DNA of 64,000 nt from Bradyrhizobium sp. CB1717 (lineage in GTDB: Bacteria > Pseudomonadota > Alphaproteobacteria > Rhizobiales > Xanthobacteraceae), in assembly GCF_029714325.1 (NCBI RefSeq), contig NZ_CP121666.1, forward strand, positions 7,347,001 through 7,411,000, in the 5' to 3' direction. The notes beneath the pieces are model-generated. The model saw only the letters and a program-made list of their open reading frames with translations, searched no databases and was not told the DNA's origin. Shown piece after piece: positions 43,490 through 54,336 of the stretch (the stretch's first letter is position 1; every line of letters begins with the position of its first letter). Made by a program: the position numbers and the translations under genes.

Positions 43490-43993
43490 GTGAAACACTG
43501 CTTTGAAGTCAATGGCGTAGAATATCCGGTATGGCTTGTACGCCACGAAGACGGATATCGCCTTCGCTTGGAGAATGAGGTGATTGCCTCACTGAGGTTC
43601 TCCCGCCAAACTGAGCGTCGCGGTACCCTCACTATAGCAGGTGAGTCCGAGCCAGTTAGATTCGTTGTTGATGGTGAGACTGTCCATTTGCATATGCGGG
43701 GCCTGGCGCGCAGTTTGCGTTATCGCGATCCCATGCGGGCCCCTGCTTCGGCTAGCCAGGAAACAAATCAGCTGATGGCCCGTGCGCCAATTCCTGGGAT
43801 GGTGTTAACCATCAACATTGTGCCGGGACAGTCCGTGGCCGGCGGCGCAGCCTTGATGACTATCGAGAGCATGAAGTTGGAAACCATCATACGCGCTCCA
43901 AAGCATGGCGTCGTCAGCCGCATTCATTTCAAAGAAGGCGAAAGCTTCGAGCGTGACGCTGTACTTGTTAGCCTTGTAGAGGAAGGAATTTAG
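43490..43993 (+). CDS. Biotin carboxyl carrier protein
   Basis: The 167-residue protein ends in a biotinyl domain with the acceptor Lys129 in TIESMKLET; the usual AMKM is SMKL here, which is allowed. The motif RAPIPGMVLTI at residues 98-108 is the usual first strand. The N-terminal 90 residues resemble the linking domain of propionyl-CoA carboxylase-type subunits. The GTG start lies two bases after the previous stop. It shuttles carboxybiotin between its two neighbours. Confidence 0.88.
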   Translation: MKHCFEVNGVEYPVWLVRHEDGYRLRLENEVIASLRFSRQTERRGTLTIAGESEPVRFVVDGETVHLHMRGLARSLRYRDPMRAPASASQETNQLMARAPIPGMVLTINIVPGQSVAGGAALMTIESMKLETIIRAPKHGVVSRIHFKEGESFERDAVLVSLVEEGI

Positions 43994-43994
43994 A

Positions 43995-45602
43995 ATGCAG
44001 CGGATCGCCTCTCTGGTAGACCCGAGATCGGAAGGGTTTCGCGCCAACGAACTTCACAATAAGCGGCTTGCCACCGAGTTGAAGGCGCTCCAGCATGCCA
44101 TCCGCTTCGACCGGCCAGCGCGAGAAATCGAGCGGCTGCAGCAACAGAACAAGATGTTCGTTCGTGATCGGATCGAGGCATTACTCGATCCTGATACGCC
44201 GTTCCTGGAGCTCTCGACGCTGGCTGGCAACAGGGCGTACGACGGTGAGGTGCCGAGTGCGGCCCAAGTCGTTGGCCTAGGAATCGTTGCTGGTCGCGAG
44301 GTTATCGTTCACGCGGATGATCCCAGCGTGAAAGGGGGGGCCTGGTATCCGCATTCGGTCAAGAAGATCGTGCGAGCTTTGGACATAGCGATCGAGAATC
44401 ACCTGCCTGTGATTCATTTGTGTGATTGCGCTGGCGGTTTCCTACCGATGCAAGCCGAGTTTTTTGCGGATAAATACCATGCTGGACGAATCTTTCGGAA
44501 CCAGTCCATACTCTCGAAGATGGGAGTGCCGCAGGTCGCTATCGCAATGGGTCATTGCACCGCGGGGGGCGCCTACGTTCCGGCACTCAGTGACTACAAC
44601 ATTATCGTCGAGGGCACGGGAGCGATTTTTCTCGGCGGCCCCCCGGTTGTCAAGGCTGCCACCGGCGCGGTAGTTACTGCCGAAGAGCTTGGTGGCGGCC
44701 GCGTGCACACCAGCGTATCGGGGACGTGCGACTATCTCGCCAGGTCCGAGGCACATGCGATTGCGATCGCTCGTGACCTCATCGCTCGCTTCCATCAGCC
44801 CGCGAAGACCCTGATCAACCGGGCCGCCCCGGAGCCGCCGGCCTACGACGTGTCAGAACTGTATGGTATCCTTCCAAGGGATCCACGCGCGCAGCTCGAG
44901 ATGCGAGAGGTCATTGCCCGTCTGGTCGATGGCAGTCGCTTCCACGAATATCAGCCTTGCTACGGCGAGACTCTGGTGTGCGGCTTTGGACAGCTCCACG
45001 GCTATCAAATCGGTGTCCTGGCGAACAATGGTGTGCTCCTAAGCGAAAGCGCACTGAAAGGTGCTCATTTCATTCAGTTGTGCGACAAGAACCGAACACC
45101 CCTTCTCTTCCTGCAGAATACCACCGGTTTCATGGTTGGCCGAGACTACGAAAGGCGAGGCATAACCAAGGATGGCGCTAAGTTGATCATGGCGGTGGCT
45201 GGAGCGTCTGTGCCCAAATTCACGCTCATTTGCAGCAGCTCCCATGGAGCCGGCACCTACGCTATGGCAGGACGGGCATTTGACCCACGCTTTTTGTTTT
45301 CCTGGCCGAACTCTCAGATCTCAGCAATGGGCGCCGAACAAGCGGTGGGCGTGCTCACACATGTCAAGGCAAAGCAATTGGCGTGCCGGGGTAGGCGACT
45401 TTCGGAAGAGGAGCTGACGGCCATTCGTCAGCCCATTGTGGAAGAGTATCGGGAGCGGTCGAACGCCTACTATGCGACATCCGAAATATGGGACGACGGA
45501 ATTCTTGATCCGGTGGACACCAGGACCGCCCTTGCTATCGTTCTTAGCGCCTCGCTCAATGCGCCCATCGCGGCGCCCCATTACGGCGTCTTCAGAATGT
45601 AG
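43995..45602 (+). CDS. Acyl-CoA carboxylase, carboxyltransferase subunit (methylcrotonyl-CoA carboxylase beta-like)
   Basis: The 535-residue protein matches the MccB branch: RDRIEALLDPDTPFLELSTL, VKGGAWYPHSVKKIVRA, AMGHCTAGGAYVPALSDYN, FLGGPPVVKAATGAVV, and FLQNTTGFMVGRDYERRGI. It transfers the carboxyl group from biotin to an acyl-CoA. The methylcrotonyl or geranyl-CoA type is favoured over propionyl-CoA by the HCTAGGAYVPA and QNTTGFMVG blocks, but the real substrate is unknown. It starts at the codon after the carrier's stop and completes the enzyme. Confidence 0.9.
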   Translation: MQRIASLVDPRSEGFRANELHNKRLATELKALQHAIRFDRPAREIERLQQQNKMFVRDRIEALLDPDTPFLELSTLAGNRAYDGEVPSAAQVVGLGIVAGREVIVHADDPSVKGGAWYPHSVKKIVRALDIAIENHLPVIHLCDCAGGFLPMQAEFFADKYHAGRIFRNQSILSKMGVPQVAIAMGHCTAGGAYVPALSDYNIIVEGTGAIFLGGPPVVKAATGAVVTAEELGGGRVHTSVSGTCDYLARSEAHAIAIARDLIARFHQPAKTLINRAAPEPPAYDVSELYGILPRDPRAQLEMREVIARLVDGSRFHEYQPCYGETLVCGFGQLHGYQIGVLANNGVLLSESALKGAHFIQLCDKNRTPLLFLQNTTGFMVGRDYERRGITKDGAKLIMAVAGASVPKFTLICSSSHGAGTYAMAGRAFDPRFLFSWPNSQISAMGAEQAVGVLTHVKAKQLACRGRRLSEEELTAIRQPIVEEYRERSNAYYATSEIWDDGILDPVDTRTALAIVLSASLNAPIAAPHYGVFRM

Positions 45603-46082
45603 TGGCGGCACCGGAGATCGAGATCAGATGAAGGCAAGACACGATGTTCCTCCGCTACACCAGAGCCGGCGTGCCATTCGCATTCCCAGACGCGCGGCCA
45701 AAGCGCCGTGCTCGCTCCCACTCACGAAGGAGGCCCTGCGACGGAGAGCTCCACACACACCGTCGGCGTATAATCCGCAAGACTTGGGTCTGGGCGCACT
45801 TTAAGGGATTAGGTATGGCGTTGCGCCCGGCTCGACGGCAGAGCGAACACTCCCCAGGCTTAATCAGCCACAAACCTCGACTTGAGTCGGCTTCGCGCGG
45901 CCCAGTTTGAAACGGTTCCTCCCATATGTCGGGTTTCTACGGCGTACGCCTCGATCATGTTGCTCGTCTCTGGCGCGTGCAGGCTGGCTTGTGCCCGACC
46001 CTGATGCCGACGTAGAGCCCAAAGAAGTCGTGCAGCCGACTATGACATCGCGCGAAGCTCAATAGTCAAGGAATCTGCGTCT
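45603..46082. other. Stretch without a supported gene after the carboxylase operon
   Basis: Only short arginine-rich shadow frames; no terminator could be assigned with confidence. Confidence 0.35.
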
Positions 46083-46373
46083 ATGCTGTGCCCAAAATGT
46101 CACTCGAATAAATGGTACCAGAGCGCCTTGCACGATCCCTGGACTGGCCGACCGGTGAGGGCGTGTAGTGCTTGCGGCGAGTATGCCGATTACGACTGCC
46201 CGCGGCGCAACAAAGCGGTTGCGCTCATCGCCGGCGCGTTATCGGATGACCTCAACAAAGAACATCAGGGCAGTCCGCGGGTGGCTGCGGAGAACATCTT
46301 GGATGCTCTCGAGAAAGCTGGCCTGACAATCGCTCGCACTGAGACGATATGGACACGTCTTTGGCGGAGTTAA
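46083..46373 (+). CDS. Small zinc-ribbon protein
   Basis: The 96-residue protein begins with a zinc ribbon (LCPKCHSNKWYQS, then ACSACGEYADYDCP), followed by a helical part (VALIAGALSDDLNKEHQGSP). It is short, soluble and monocistronic. Zinc ribbons of this sort bind nucleic acid or protein partners. It lies 0.33 kb before the 28-bp element of the trp operon. No function is known. Confidence 0.6.
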   Translation: MLCPKCHSNKWYQSALHDPWTGRPVRACSACGEYADYDCPRRNKAVALIAGALSDDLNKEHQGSPRVAAENILDALEKAGLTIARTETIWTRLWRS

Positions 46374-46702
46374 GTTCCCTCCCGCCCGTCAGGGAGCTTG
46401 CTGCCCCGATTGACGTTGGCCTGCAGCCGTAGCGCTGATTGCTCTTGCCTTCAGACCTGGATCGTCATTAGGAGAGCTGCACTGCGCTCTAGTGATAAGT
46501 GAGTGCGACGGTGGAATTTCCGCGGCCCGATACAGCTTATTCGCGTCACCTCAAACGCGACGCCAATGCCTACTACGTCGAATTTGACTGCCAATTCGCG
46601 TGATCCTTCTACATGTCCATGGTTGGCGTCGGCAGATGATTGTCGCTTTGCGAGCGTGGACGACCGTCCGCCAGAATAAGCCGCTAGAACGCCGTCGCAG
46701 GG

Positions 46703-46730
46703 CTTGAAACGCACGTTGCGTCAGGTTGTA
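46703..46730 (+). promoter_or_regulatory. 28-bp conserved element upstream of trpDC (copy C)
   Basis: CTTGAA-A-CG-C-ACGTTGCGTCA-GG-TTGTA, 385 bp before trpD. Three differences from copy A. No gene was found between it and trpD (46374-47114 otherwise has no supported gene). Confidence 0.6.
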
Positions 46731-47114
46731 GCCTGTACGCTGATCGTGGCGCCAACCTCGATCTATTTGGCCCCGACGGTACTAGCGCGATTGGGCCTAT
46801 AAAGAGCAGCATAGAGGAAGGCCCCGTGTGCATCGACTTCTAACTTATGACGCGAGCGGCAGGACACTGTCATGGGCCACGGGCAGACGGTACGCCGCGC
46901 AAGAACGAAACGGCCGCAGCCGAAGGCACCGTCTTTCCCTGCGGCTGCGATGGCCTGGAACACGGCGAATAGATGTATTTGTCGTGAGTTCCTGAGGGAG
47001 GTTCGACTTTTTGTCGCGAGATGAAGGGCCGACGACACGCTTCGTCCACCCGACTACCAGATCACCCAGCTACTTCCGCGACCAGCAGCAACCAAGATTG
47101 GGCTCGCACTCACC

Positions 47115-48128
47115 ATGGACTCCCTCAAGTCTAGCATTGGGAAAGTCGCCACCGGCGCCGGATTGACCCACGAAGAAGCAGCATCAGCATTCCAAATAAT
47201 CATGTCTGGCGAGGCCACGCCTTCACAGCTTGGCGGGCTCCTGATGGCGCTGCGGGTGCGGGGCGAAACCGTCGAAGAGATCACGGGAGCGGTTTCGGCC
47301 ATGCGCAGCAAGATGCTCCGGGTGAGCGCGCCCGCCGAGGCAATCGACATTGTCGGCACCGGAGGGGATGGTTCTGGCACCGTGAACGTGTCCACATGTG
47401 CCGCTTTCATTGTCGCAGGCGCTGGCGTTCCAGTTGCAAAACATTGCAACGGAGCGGCCTCATCGCGCTCAGGCTCCGCCGACGTCCTCGCCTCGCTCGG
47501 CGTGAGGCTTGATCTGGATCCTGATCGCGTTGGCCGCTGTGTGCGCGAAGCTGGAATTGGATTTATGTATTCGCCCATCCATCATCCCGTGATGAAGCAC
47601 GTCCGCTCGACACGGACCGAGCTTGCGACTCGTACCATCTTCAATATGCTGGGCCCGCTAGCCAATCCGGCAGGGATCACGCGGCAGCTTGTGGGGGTTT
47701 TTTCGCGACGGTGGGTGCAGCCTTTCGCGGAAGTGCTGAAGACTCTTGGCGCTGAGTCGGCCTGGGTCGTGCATGGTTTGGATGGGCTCGACGAGCTCAC
47801 ACTTACCGGTCCTACTCTAGTCGCCGCACTTAGCGAGGGCAGTATCCGCACATTCGAGGTGACGCCGGAGGAAGCAGGCCTCACTCGTTGTGGCGGAGAA
47901 AGTCTAAAGGGCGGCGATGCCGACGCTGGCGCAGTGGCGCTACAACGCGTGCTGGAAGGCATACGAGGCCCGTATCGGGACATCGCGATTTTCAACGCCG
48001 CAGCAGGGCTGGTGGTCGCCGGCCACGTCAAGACCCTAAAGGAGGGCGTCGCCCTTGGAGAGCAATCACTCGATACGGGCGCCGCAGCGGCCCGACTGAA
48101 GCGTCTGATCGAAGTGTCAAACGCTTGA
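47115..48128 (+). CDS. trpD: Anthranilate phosphoribosyltransferase, island copy
   Basis: The 337-residue protein joins anthranilate to PRPP in tryptophan synthesis. It has [14 protein letters not shown] (81-94) for PRPP binding, the [10 protein letters not shown] loop, and [10 protein letters not shown]. The usual KHGNR stretch reads KHCNG (109-113), an odd substitution next to the active site. Length is normal. It precedes trpC by 14 bp. Because the core genome should have its own trpDC, this pair likely feeds a tryptophan-derived product or loosens feedback during symbiosis. Confidence 0.93.
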   Translation: MDSLKSSIGKVATGAGLTHEEAASAFQIIMSGEATPSQLGGLLMALRVRGETVEEITGAVSAMRSKMLRVSAPAEAIDIVGTGGDGSGTVNVSTCAAFIVAGAGVPVAKHCNGAASSRSGSADVLASLGVRLDLDPDRVGRCVREAGIGFMYSPIHHPVMKHVRSTRTELATRTIFNMLGPLANPAGITRQLVGVFSRRWVQPFAEVLKTLGAESAWVVHGLDGLDELTLTGPTLVAALSEGSIRTFEVTPEEAGLTRCGGESLKGGDADAGAVALQRVLEGIRGPYRDIAIFNAAAGLVVAGHVKTLKEGVALGEQSLDTGAAAARLKRLIEVSNA

Positions 48129-48142
48129 CGACGGGATAGCCA

Positions 48143-48961
48143 ATGTCGGACTTTCTGAGCAGGATCGAGGCCTATAAGCGCGAGGAGATCATCTACGCCA
48201 AGGGAGCAGTTCCGCTATCAGAGGTCGAGGCGCTCGCACGGCGTGCTCCGGCGCCACGTGGATTTGTCAGCGCGATCCGCAACAAGCATGTTGCGCGCGA
48301 GTACGCACTAATTGCCGAGATAAAGAGGGCATCCCCCTCTAGAGGGCTCATTCGCGCCGACTTCGATCCGTCCTTGCTGGCGAAAGCCTATGAAGCCGGC
48401 GGAGCAGCCTGCCTCTCGGTCCTGACGGATGGGAAGTCCTTTCAGGGACATCTCGATTTTATGATGGCGGCGCGAGCTGCAACAAGTCTGCCGATACTGC
48501 GAAAGGACTTCATCTTCGATACCTATCAGGTAATCGAAGCGCGCGCCTATGGATCTGATTGCATCCTGATCATCATGGCGGCTCTCGACGACGGCGCTGC
48601 CCGCGATATCGAAGCCGCCGCACATTCATATGGTATGGACGTCCTAATCGAGATCCATGATCGGGAGGAGCTCGAGCGCGCGCTAAGGCTTCATTCGCCC
48701 ATGATTGGCATTAACAACCGTAACCTGCGTACCTTTGTGACAACCCTAGCGATCACAGAAGCGCTGGCGCCGCTGGTTCCACGAGACCGTTTAACCGTCT
48801 GCGAAAGCGGCATCTTTGCGAATTCCGATCTGCAGCGGCTCTCACGGGTGGGCGTCTCAACTTTCCTCGTCGGCGAGAGCTTGATGCGACAGTCCGATGT
48901 CACGGCAGGAACCCTTGCGCTGCTATCGCACCGGCCTGCCGTTAGGCCCGGAACGCATTGA
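48143..48961 (+). CDS. trpC: Indole-3-glycerol phosphate synthase, island copy
   Basis: The 272-residue protein closes the indole ring of tryptophan. It has the full family signature: [15 protein letters not shown] with the catalytic Lys, [43 protein letters not shown], and [14 protein letters not shown]. Nothing is missing. It is co-transcribed with trpD. There is no trpF domain fusion. With the aminotransferase further on, it could supply indole precursors. Confidence 0.94.
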   Translation: MSDFLSRIEAYKREEIIYAKGAVPLSEVEALARRAPAPRGFVSAIRNKHVAREYALIAEIKRASPSRGLIRADFDPSLLAKAYEAGGAACLSVLTDGKSFQGHLDFMMAARAATSLPILRKDFIFDTYQVIEARAYGSDCILIIMAALDDGAARDIEAAAHSYGMDVLIEIHDREELERALRLHSPMIGINNRNLRTFVTTLAITEALAPLVPRDRLTVCESGIFANSDLQRLSRVGVSTFLVGESLMRQSDVTAGTLALLSHRPAVRPGTH

Positions 48962-49090
48962 TGCACGCAGAATCCTCCGCTTCGACTCGATTAGCTCCCG
49001 TTCGGCAAGAAAGGCATCGGCCTATGCGCGTGGCAGCAATCGCCTCGACCTACATTGACGGTCCGGCCAACTCTTTCGAAACGTATCGCA

Positions 49091-49393
49091 ATGATCATCG
49101 AATACTCACGTAAACGTGGCCTACACCTGCACGATCCCTTCGATTTCCGTAAGCTTAAGCTCGTATTCAAGGCTGAAGCGCCTGTAGGATCGCCTGCTTT
49201 AAGAGGGATTGTCATCGCGGACAGGGACAATGCACTGGTACCTGTTGATCTTATTCCCGTTCTGCCAGGCACCCCGCATGACGATAACTCCTGGGCAACA
49301 GCTTACCGAAAGATGGTTGAATTGGCCCGCGAGCTAAACTGGATCGATGTCGACGCAAACGCAATTCGCGTGCACATCGAGAAAAACTTCTGA
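49091..49393 (+). CDS. Unknown 100-residue protein downstream of trpC
   Basis: The frame MIIEYSRKRGLHLHDPFDFR, KLKLVFKAEAPVGSPALRG, IVIADRDNALVPVDLIPVLP looks like real coding sequence with mixed strands and helices. The ATG at 49091 is preferred to an upstream TTG. It lies 130 bp after trpC in the same direction and may be the last gene of that operon. No family recognised. Confidence 0.55.
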   Translation: MIIEYSRKRGLHLHDPFDFRKLKLVFKAEAPVGSPALRGIVIADRDNALVPVDLIPVLPGTPHDDNSWATAYRKMVELARELNWIDVDANAIRVHIEKNF

Positions 49394-49679
49394 TTATGGA
49401 CGCCCCACTCCCGTAGCGAGGCGGCCTATTCAGTAGACGTTACCCCCCGGGTTGCCGCAGGTATCTGCCGCCGGCCGTCATCGGGGAGCAAGGGGATTGG
49501 TCTGGTGGCGGTCCAAATCGGATCTTGGATGGCTTGGCGTAGCGGGCCCGCGACCGCCTGGGAGCCGCTCCTCAATCAACCGATGACAACGCAATCGAAC
49601 TCCACGAACCACGATCTGACTTTCCATTTGGGCACGTCGGAACGACGACGATGTCAACGACGAAAACGGCGAGCGACTG
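49394..49679. other. Spacer before the AMP-forming ligase
   Basis: No gene. No copy of the 28-bp element was found here, so the ligase may be read from the trp promoter or its own. Confidence 0.4.
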
Positions 49680-51209
49680 ATGATAAATCTTAGCACTCTG
49701 GTTGAGCGCAACGCGGCGTTCGAGGCCGACAAAGCCGCAATCCATTTTGAGGGGACCACGTTGACCTATGGCGCTCTCGTCGGCCGTATCGAACAGGCCG
49801 CGCGAGCCTTGAAAGCCCGGCTCGGCGTCGAGAGAGGTGACCGCATTGCGATCCTTAGCCTCAATCGGCCTGACTATCTCGTTCTGCTGTATGCCTGCGC
49901 CCGGCTCGGCGCAATTCTCGTACCGTTAAATTGGCGGCTTGCGATCGCCGAGCAGCTCTTCATCCTGTCCGATGCTGGTATCAAAGTCCTTGTGCTTGAA
50001 CCGGCCTTTGAGAGACTCCTCCCGACGCTAGCGGAGCAGTTGCCCTCGGCAACCATTATAGGATTCGACTTTGACCCAGTCGGCGGAATCAAATGGTGTG
50101 AGCTGCTCGAGGAAGCGCGCGGTGATGACCGCAACGCGTATGTCGATCTGTCCTGCCCACTCCTGATCGTCTATACGTCGGGAACTACGGGACGACCCAA
50201 GGGCGCTGTGCTGCGCCAGGAAGCCTTGCTTTGGAATGGCGTCATGAGTCGGCACATGCATGGGCTCGACCCCAGCGATCATATCCTGTCCGTGTTGCCT
50301 TTGTTTCACGTCGGCGGCCTCAACATTCTGACCACGCCAGCGCTGCATTACGGCGCAACCGTGACGCTCCACGGGCGGTTTACGCCAGAGGCAACGCTTG
50401 CAGCGTTTGAGCGCGATCAACCCACGTTAACTGTATTGGTGCCAGCGACGATCCAAGCTCTGGCCGGTCATCCCGGGTGGCCGATGGTCAACGTATCCTC
50501 ACTGAAGGCCATCTCCACCGGCTCAACCATGGTGCCAAGGCACGTCATCAAACAATTGGCCGAACGCGGCGTAACGGTGCTGCAGGTTTATGGCTCGACG
50601 GAAACCAGTCCAATTGCTCTCTATACACGGCGAGGCGGCGATCTCACACGTGATGGTTCGACCGGACTGCCGGGCCTGTGCTGCGAAGTGGCAATCATGA
50701 ATGATGCCGGCGATAGGCTGCCGCCAGGCACTGCAGGCGAGATTGCAGTACGCGGGCCCAATCTCTTCTGCGAATATTGGAACAACCAACATGCAACCCG
50801 CGAGGTTTTGCGCAACGGCTGGTATTATACTGGCGATGTCGGTCGCCACGATGCGGATGGATATTTTTGGGTACTGGATCGCAAGAAGAATATGATCATT
50901 TCCGGCGGAGAAAACATTTATCCGGCGGAGGTAGAGCGGGTGCTTACGGGGCACCCCGATGTCGCGGAGTGCGCCGTTATCGGCCGGCCCGACCCTCGTT
51001 GGGACGAAGTGCCCGTCGCCTATGTAGTCAAGCAGCCCGGGGCCCGGATTGAGGCGGACCTGCTGATCGCCTTTGTGAAGGCGCAGCTCGCAGGCTTTAA
51101 GGCGCCACGCGAAATCATCTTTACAGATGGGTTGCCGAAGACGGAGTTGGGCAAAATCCAGCATTTCAAGTTGAAGGAGCTCGATGCCCGCACAAGCAGT
51201 CAAATCTAG
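49680..51209 (+). CDS. AMP-forming acyl-CoA synthetase (ANL family ligase)
   Basis: The 509-residue protein activates a carboxylic acid as an acyl-adenylate and then a CoA thioester. It has the phosphate loop YTSGTTGRPKGAV (165-177), LPLFHVGGLN, YGSTETSPIALY, the hinge YTGDVGRHDADGYFWVLDRK, and the C-terminal GLPKTELGKIQ with the catalytic Lys. These are standard for medium or long-chain acyl-CoA or aryl-CoA ligases; the substrate cannot be read from sequence. In this island it could feed the acyl-CoA carboxylase. Confidence 0.9.
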   Translation: MINLSTLVERNAAFEADKAAIHFEGTTLTYGALVGRIEQAARALKARLGVERGDRIAILSLNRPDYLVLLYACARLGAILVPLNWRLAIAEQLFILSDAGIKVLVLEPAFERLLPTLAEQLPSATIIGFDFDPVGGIKWCELLEEARGDDRNAYVDLSCPLLIVYTSGTTGRPKGAVLRQEALLWNGVMSRHMHGLDPSDHILSVLPLFHVGGLNILTTPALHYGATVTLHGRFTPEATLAAFERDQPTLTVLVPATIQALAGHPGWPMVNVSSLKAISTGSTMVPRHVIKQLAERGVTVLQVYGSTETSPIALYTRRGGDLTRDGSTGLPGLCCEVAIMNDAGDRLPPGTAGEIAVRGPNLFCEYWNNQHATREVLRNGWYYTGDVGRHDADGYFWVLDRKKNMIISGGENIYPAEVERVLTGHPDVAECAVIGRPDPRWDEVPVAYVVKQPGARIEADLLIAFVKAQLAGFKAPREIIFTDGLPKTELGKIQHFKLKELDARTSSQI

Positions 51210-51832
51210 GCAGATTGAATGTATGGGATTGGACACCAACGGTAGTATCTACCTTTCAAGCCCGACTTGGCTACTCAAGCCATCATCGCCTCCAATCTGC
51301 TTCGGGCCTTCTTGTGTCACACAAGATCGCAGTAATCGGTTCGGAGTTGTCGACTAAAACAGGTAGTCGTCCGTATGAATCAAGAACCTCGGACGAGCCG
51401 AGCCAGGAGAGAAACTTGGGCGCAACACAAGTTTCCCCCACGGCGAGGCCCGGAAGTGATAGCCAGCACTCGAGCACCGCGTCGATGGCGTCTCCTTCGC
51501 GATACCATCGTTAATTGCCCGTGCCGCACTCGATCTGATCTGGCGATGACCGGCTCGACAGTGGCCCCCCGCGGAGTGCGCTTGGTTTGGTGGTGTAAGC
51601 CGCCATTTCTGTCCCGAGATGAACGCCCTTAGCGTGTAATGCGGGGAAGTCGCGGCGACAGCCGGTCGAGCCCCGTGCGCTCGATGCTGTTTAATTGCCA
51701 CCTCCATCTGGAGGATGACGGTTACAAGTGTGTGATCGTTAAGCCGTTGCAGAGCATCGTCTTCACATGGGCCACGAATTGCCCGTCTTGGCGTGAACCA
51801 GCGTGTTGCCGACCTAAACTTCGGCGCCAAAC
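51210..51832. other. Stretch without a supported gene before the IS66 element
   Basis: Shadow frames only. It is the left flank of the IS66 insertion, which begins after the target duplication at 51833-51840. Confidence 0.4.
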
Positions 51833-51840
51833 GTAAGGTC
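51833..51840 (+). repeat. IS66 target duplication, left copy
   Basis: GTAAGGTC, identical to 54880-54887. Confidence 0.9.
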
Positions 51841-52465
51841 GTAACCGGTATGCGCTCCCACATCCGCAGTGATCCGCGGGCGCGTGCGTAGCGGATCGGC
51901 ATCCAGTATTGGCGCAGCGCCTCGACGGCCGCTCGAATATCGAGGTGGGCGTTGCGGAGAAAGTCCTCGGTTTCGCGGCCGCTTCGCGGCGGTCCGAGCA
52001 GCGGACGGCCCTGATCGTCGCGACAGTGCAGCAGGACGGGCAGCAGCAGGCCGTGATTGACGTTGCTGGTGTCCAGCAACGGCGCCCACGCCGACAGCCT
52101 GAGCCGCATCGCGACGCATCGATATCGCCGTTGGCTTCGCGCCGGTGCATCGGCGCGAACTGGCGAGGCGTGGTCGAAAGGGTCTGGCGGATCTCGTTAT
52201 GATGCAGCGCGACGGCGGAAATCGCCGCGAAGTCCGGGGTGCCGACGTGGTTGAAAGCATCGGCATCGATGGCGAGCAGCGGGCAGATCCAGTCGAGCGG
52301 GCTCATCGACACCGGTCCGGTCACGATCGCGGCGACGTAGCCATCGAGCGTGGGAATGCTGGTGGCGACAGGATGCCGATCAACGCGAGCCTGGAGCCAT
52401 CGCTCGAGCTTCTTAATGGCATCGCGGCTACCGCCATCGCCGACGCTGCTTTATGACGACACGGG
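51841..52465 (-). pseudogene. UPF0149 (YecA-like) passenger gene of the IS66, frameshifted
   Basis: Frames line up as KKLERWLQARVDRHPVATSI, PTLDGYVAAIVTGPVSMSPL, DWICPLLAIDADAFNHVG, then after a shift near 52105 SNVNHGLLLPVLLHCRDDQG and AVEALRQYWMPIRYAR. This is the UPF0149/YecA pattern. The start codon is also out of frame. Some rhizobial IS66 elements carry such a gene. Confidence 0.6.
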
Positions 52466-52466
52466 C

Positions 52467-53933
52467 TCATGCCGCGGCCTGTGCGGTGCGCTGGCGCGCC
52501 GCCTTCCAGTTCCAGGCGAGCAGCTCGTGCAGCTGATGGCTCTTGGTTTGCCCGGACAAGATGCGGTCGGCCAGGTAGGCCTGCGGGTCGAGTTCATGGA
52601 GCTTTGCCGTGTTCCCGAGCGACGCCAGGATCGCCCAGCTCTCGGCGCCGCCCTCGCTGCCGCTGAACAACGAGTTGCGTCTTCCCATGGCAATCGGGCG
52701 CATGGAACGCTCGACCGTGTTGGAATCGACCTCGACGCGGCCGTCGCGGAGAAACAGCGTCAGGCCATCCCAGTGATTGAGCGCATAGTTGATCGCCTCT
52801 GCCAGCTTCGACTGGGAGAAGGGCTGGCCCACGATCTCGGTCAGTCGCGCCTTGAGCGCCACCATCAACGCTGCGCTCCTGGTGCGGCGGGTGGCCAGCC
52901 GCTGCTCCGCACTGTTGCCGCGGATCGCGGCTTCGATCGCATAGACCGCCAGCAGGCGTTCGATCACCTCGCGCGCAAACGGCGATTGCGTCGTTTTGAA
53001 CACCTCGACGAATTTGTGTCTGGCATGGGCGAGACAAAAGGCGAGCTGGATCGCGCCGCCATGGTCGCGGGCCAGCGCCTTGTAGGCGGCATAACCGTCC
53101 ACCTGCAGAATGCCGGAAAAATCCGTCAATTGTCCGGCGATCTCCTCGGTGCCGCGGCCGTCGGCGAACACGTAGGCGACCGCCGGCGGCGAAGGGCCAC
53201 CCCATGGCCGGTCATCCATGGCATGCGCCCAGAACTGCAGATGCGAGTGCGATGTCGTCCGGGATCGAGCACCGGCATCGGAGTCTCGTCGCAGAACACG
53301 CGCGGCGAGGCCTGGATTGTGCGCAGCTGGAGCTCATAGAGGCTCTTGAGCCACCAGGCCGCAACGCTTCGCCCAGCCGGCAAGCGTCGATCGGTTAAGA
53401 TGGATGCCCTGGCCGGCCAGAATCTGCACCTGCCGGTACAGCAGCAAATACCAGGCGAACTTGGAGACCACCACGTGAGTCACGAGCGCGGTTGAGGCCA
53501 TGCCGCTCTCGATCAGGCGTGGCAACGCCTTCACCTGGACCACGCCATCGGTGCAGCCGCGGCAGGCGTATTTGGGACGGATCGTCCGCAACACGCGCAG
53601 GATCGCCGGGATCACGTCCAGCACCTCGCTGACGTCCTCGTCGATCTTGTGGAGCTGGCCCTGGCAGCACGGGCAGGCGGTCGCCTCCGGCTCCAGCACC
53701 TGCTCACAGCACAGCAGGTGCTTGGGCAGCGCGCCGATGTTGCGGCGCGCCTTCTTGCGTGTCAGACGGCTTCCCGCAGGCGGGGTGGCGCCGGTCTCAA
53801 GGTCGTCAAGCTCAAGCGCGAGTTGCTCGGCCACGAGCGTGGCAAGCCGCTCGTCGTTCTCGACGTCAAGCGCGAGCACCATCTCGGTCAGAGCCGCCGG
53901 ATCGGTCGGGAGAGCATCGGGGCGAATCGCCAT
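52467..53933 (-). pseudogene. IS66 transposase TnpC, two frameshifts
   Basis: The N-terminal part (MAIRPDALPTDPAALTEMVL and zinc-finger block CCEQVLEPEATACPCCQGQ) runs to STLAGWAKRCG. A frame change near 53360 leads to WLKSLYELQLRTIQASPRVF with CDETPMPVLDP, and another near 53250 to the rest (YVFADGRGTEEIAGQL, FCLAHARHKFVEVF, EVDSNTVERSMRP) up to 52467. The DDE positions can be found but not in one frame. Confidence 0.85.
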
Positions 53934-53976
53934 GATCGAACGATACATGCGCCCACTCCATGCTCCAGCGAAATCC

Positions 53977-54336
53977 TCACCTCTCAGCCAACAACGGCCG
54001 GCTGCTTCGCAGGCTTGGGAGAGACACGCGTCCACTCGAGTCCGTCGAGAGCATCGCGAGCTGCGTCGCACTTAGATGCACCACACCGTCGCGGATCGGC
54101 GGCCAGGTGAAACGCCCCTGGTGCAACCACTTCGTCACCAGCACCATGCCGCTGCCGTCCCACGCTAAAAGCTTCACTCTGTCCATGCGTTTGCTGCGGA
54201 ACACGAAGACGTCGCCACAATACGGGTTCGCACGCAGCGCTTCGCTCACCAGCGCCGACAGCGTGTGCACCGACGTGCGGAAATCGACCGGCTGTGTCGC
54301 CAGCACCACCTTGAGGCCAGACCGCAGCGCAATCAA
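53977..54336 (-). CDS. IS66 TnpB (Orf2) protein
   Basis: The 119-residue protein matches IS66 Orf2: VVLATQPVDFRTSVHTLSAL, NPYCGDVFVFRSKRMDRVKL, LAWDGSGMVLVTKWLHQGRF. It is required for IS66 transposition, role unclear. It looks intact and overlaps tnpA by four bases. Confidence 0.88.
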   Translation of the reverse strand: MIALRSGLKVVLATQPVDFRTSVHTLSALVSEALRANPYCGDVFVFRSKRMDRVKLLAWDGSGMVLVTKWLHQGRFTWPPIRDGVVHLSATQLAMLSTDSSGRVSLPSLRSSRPLLAER

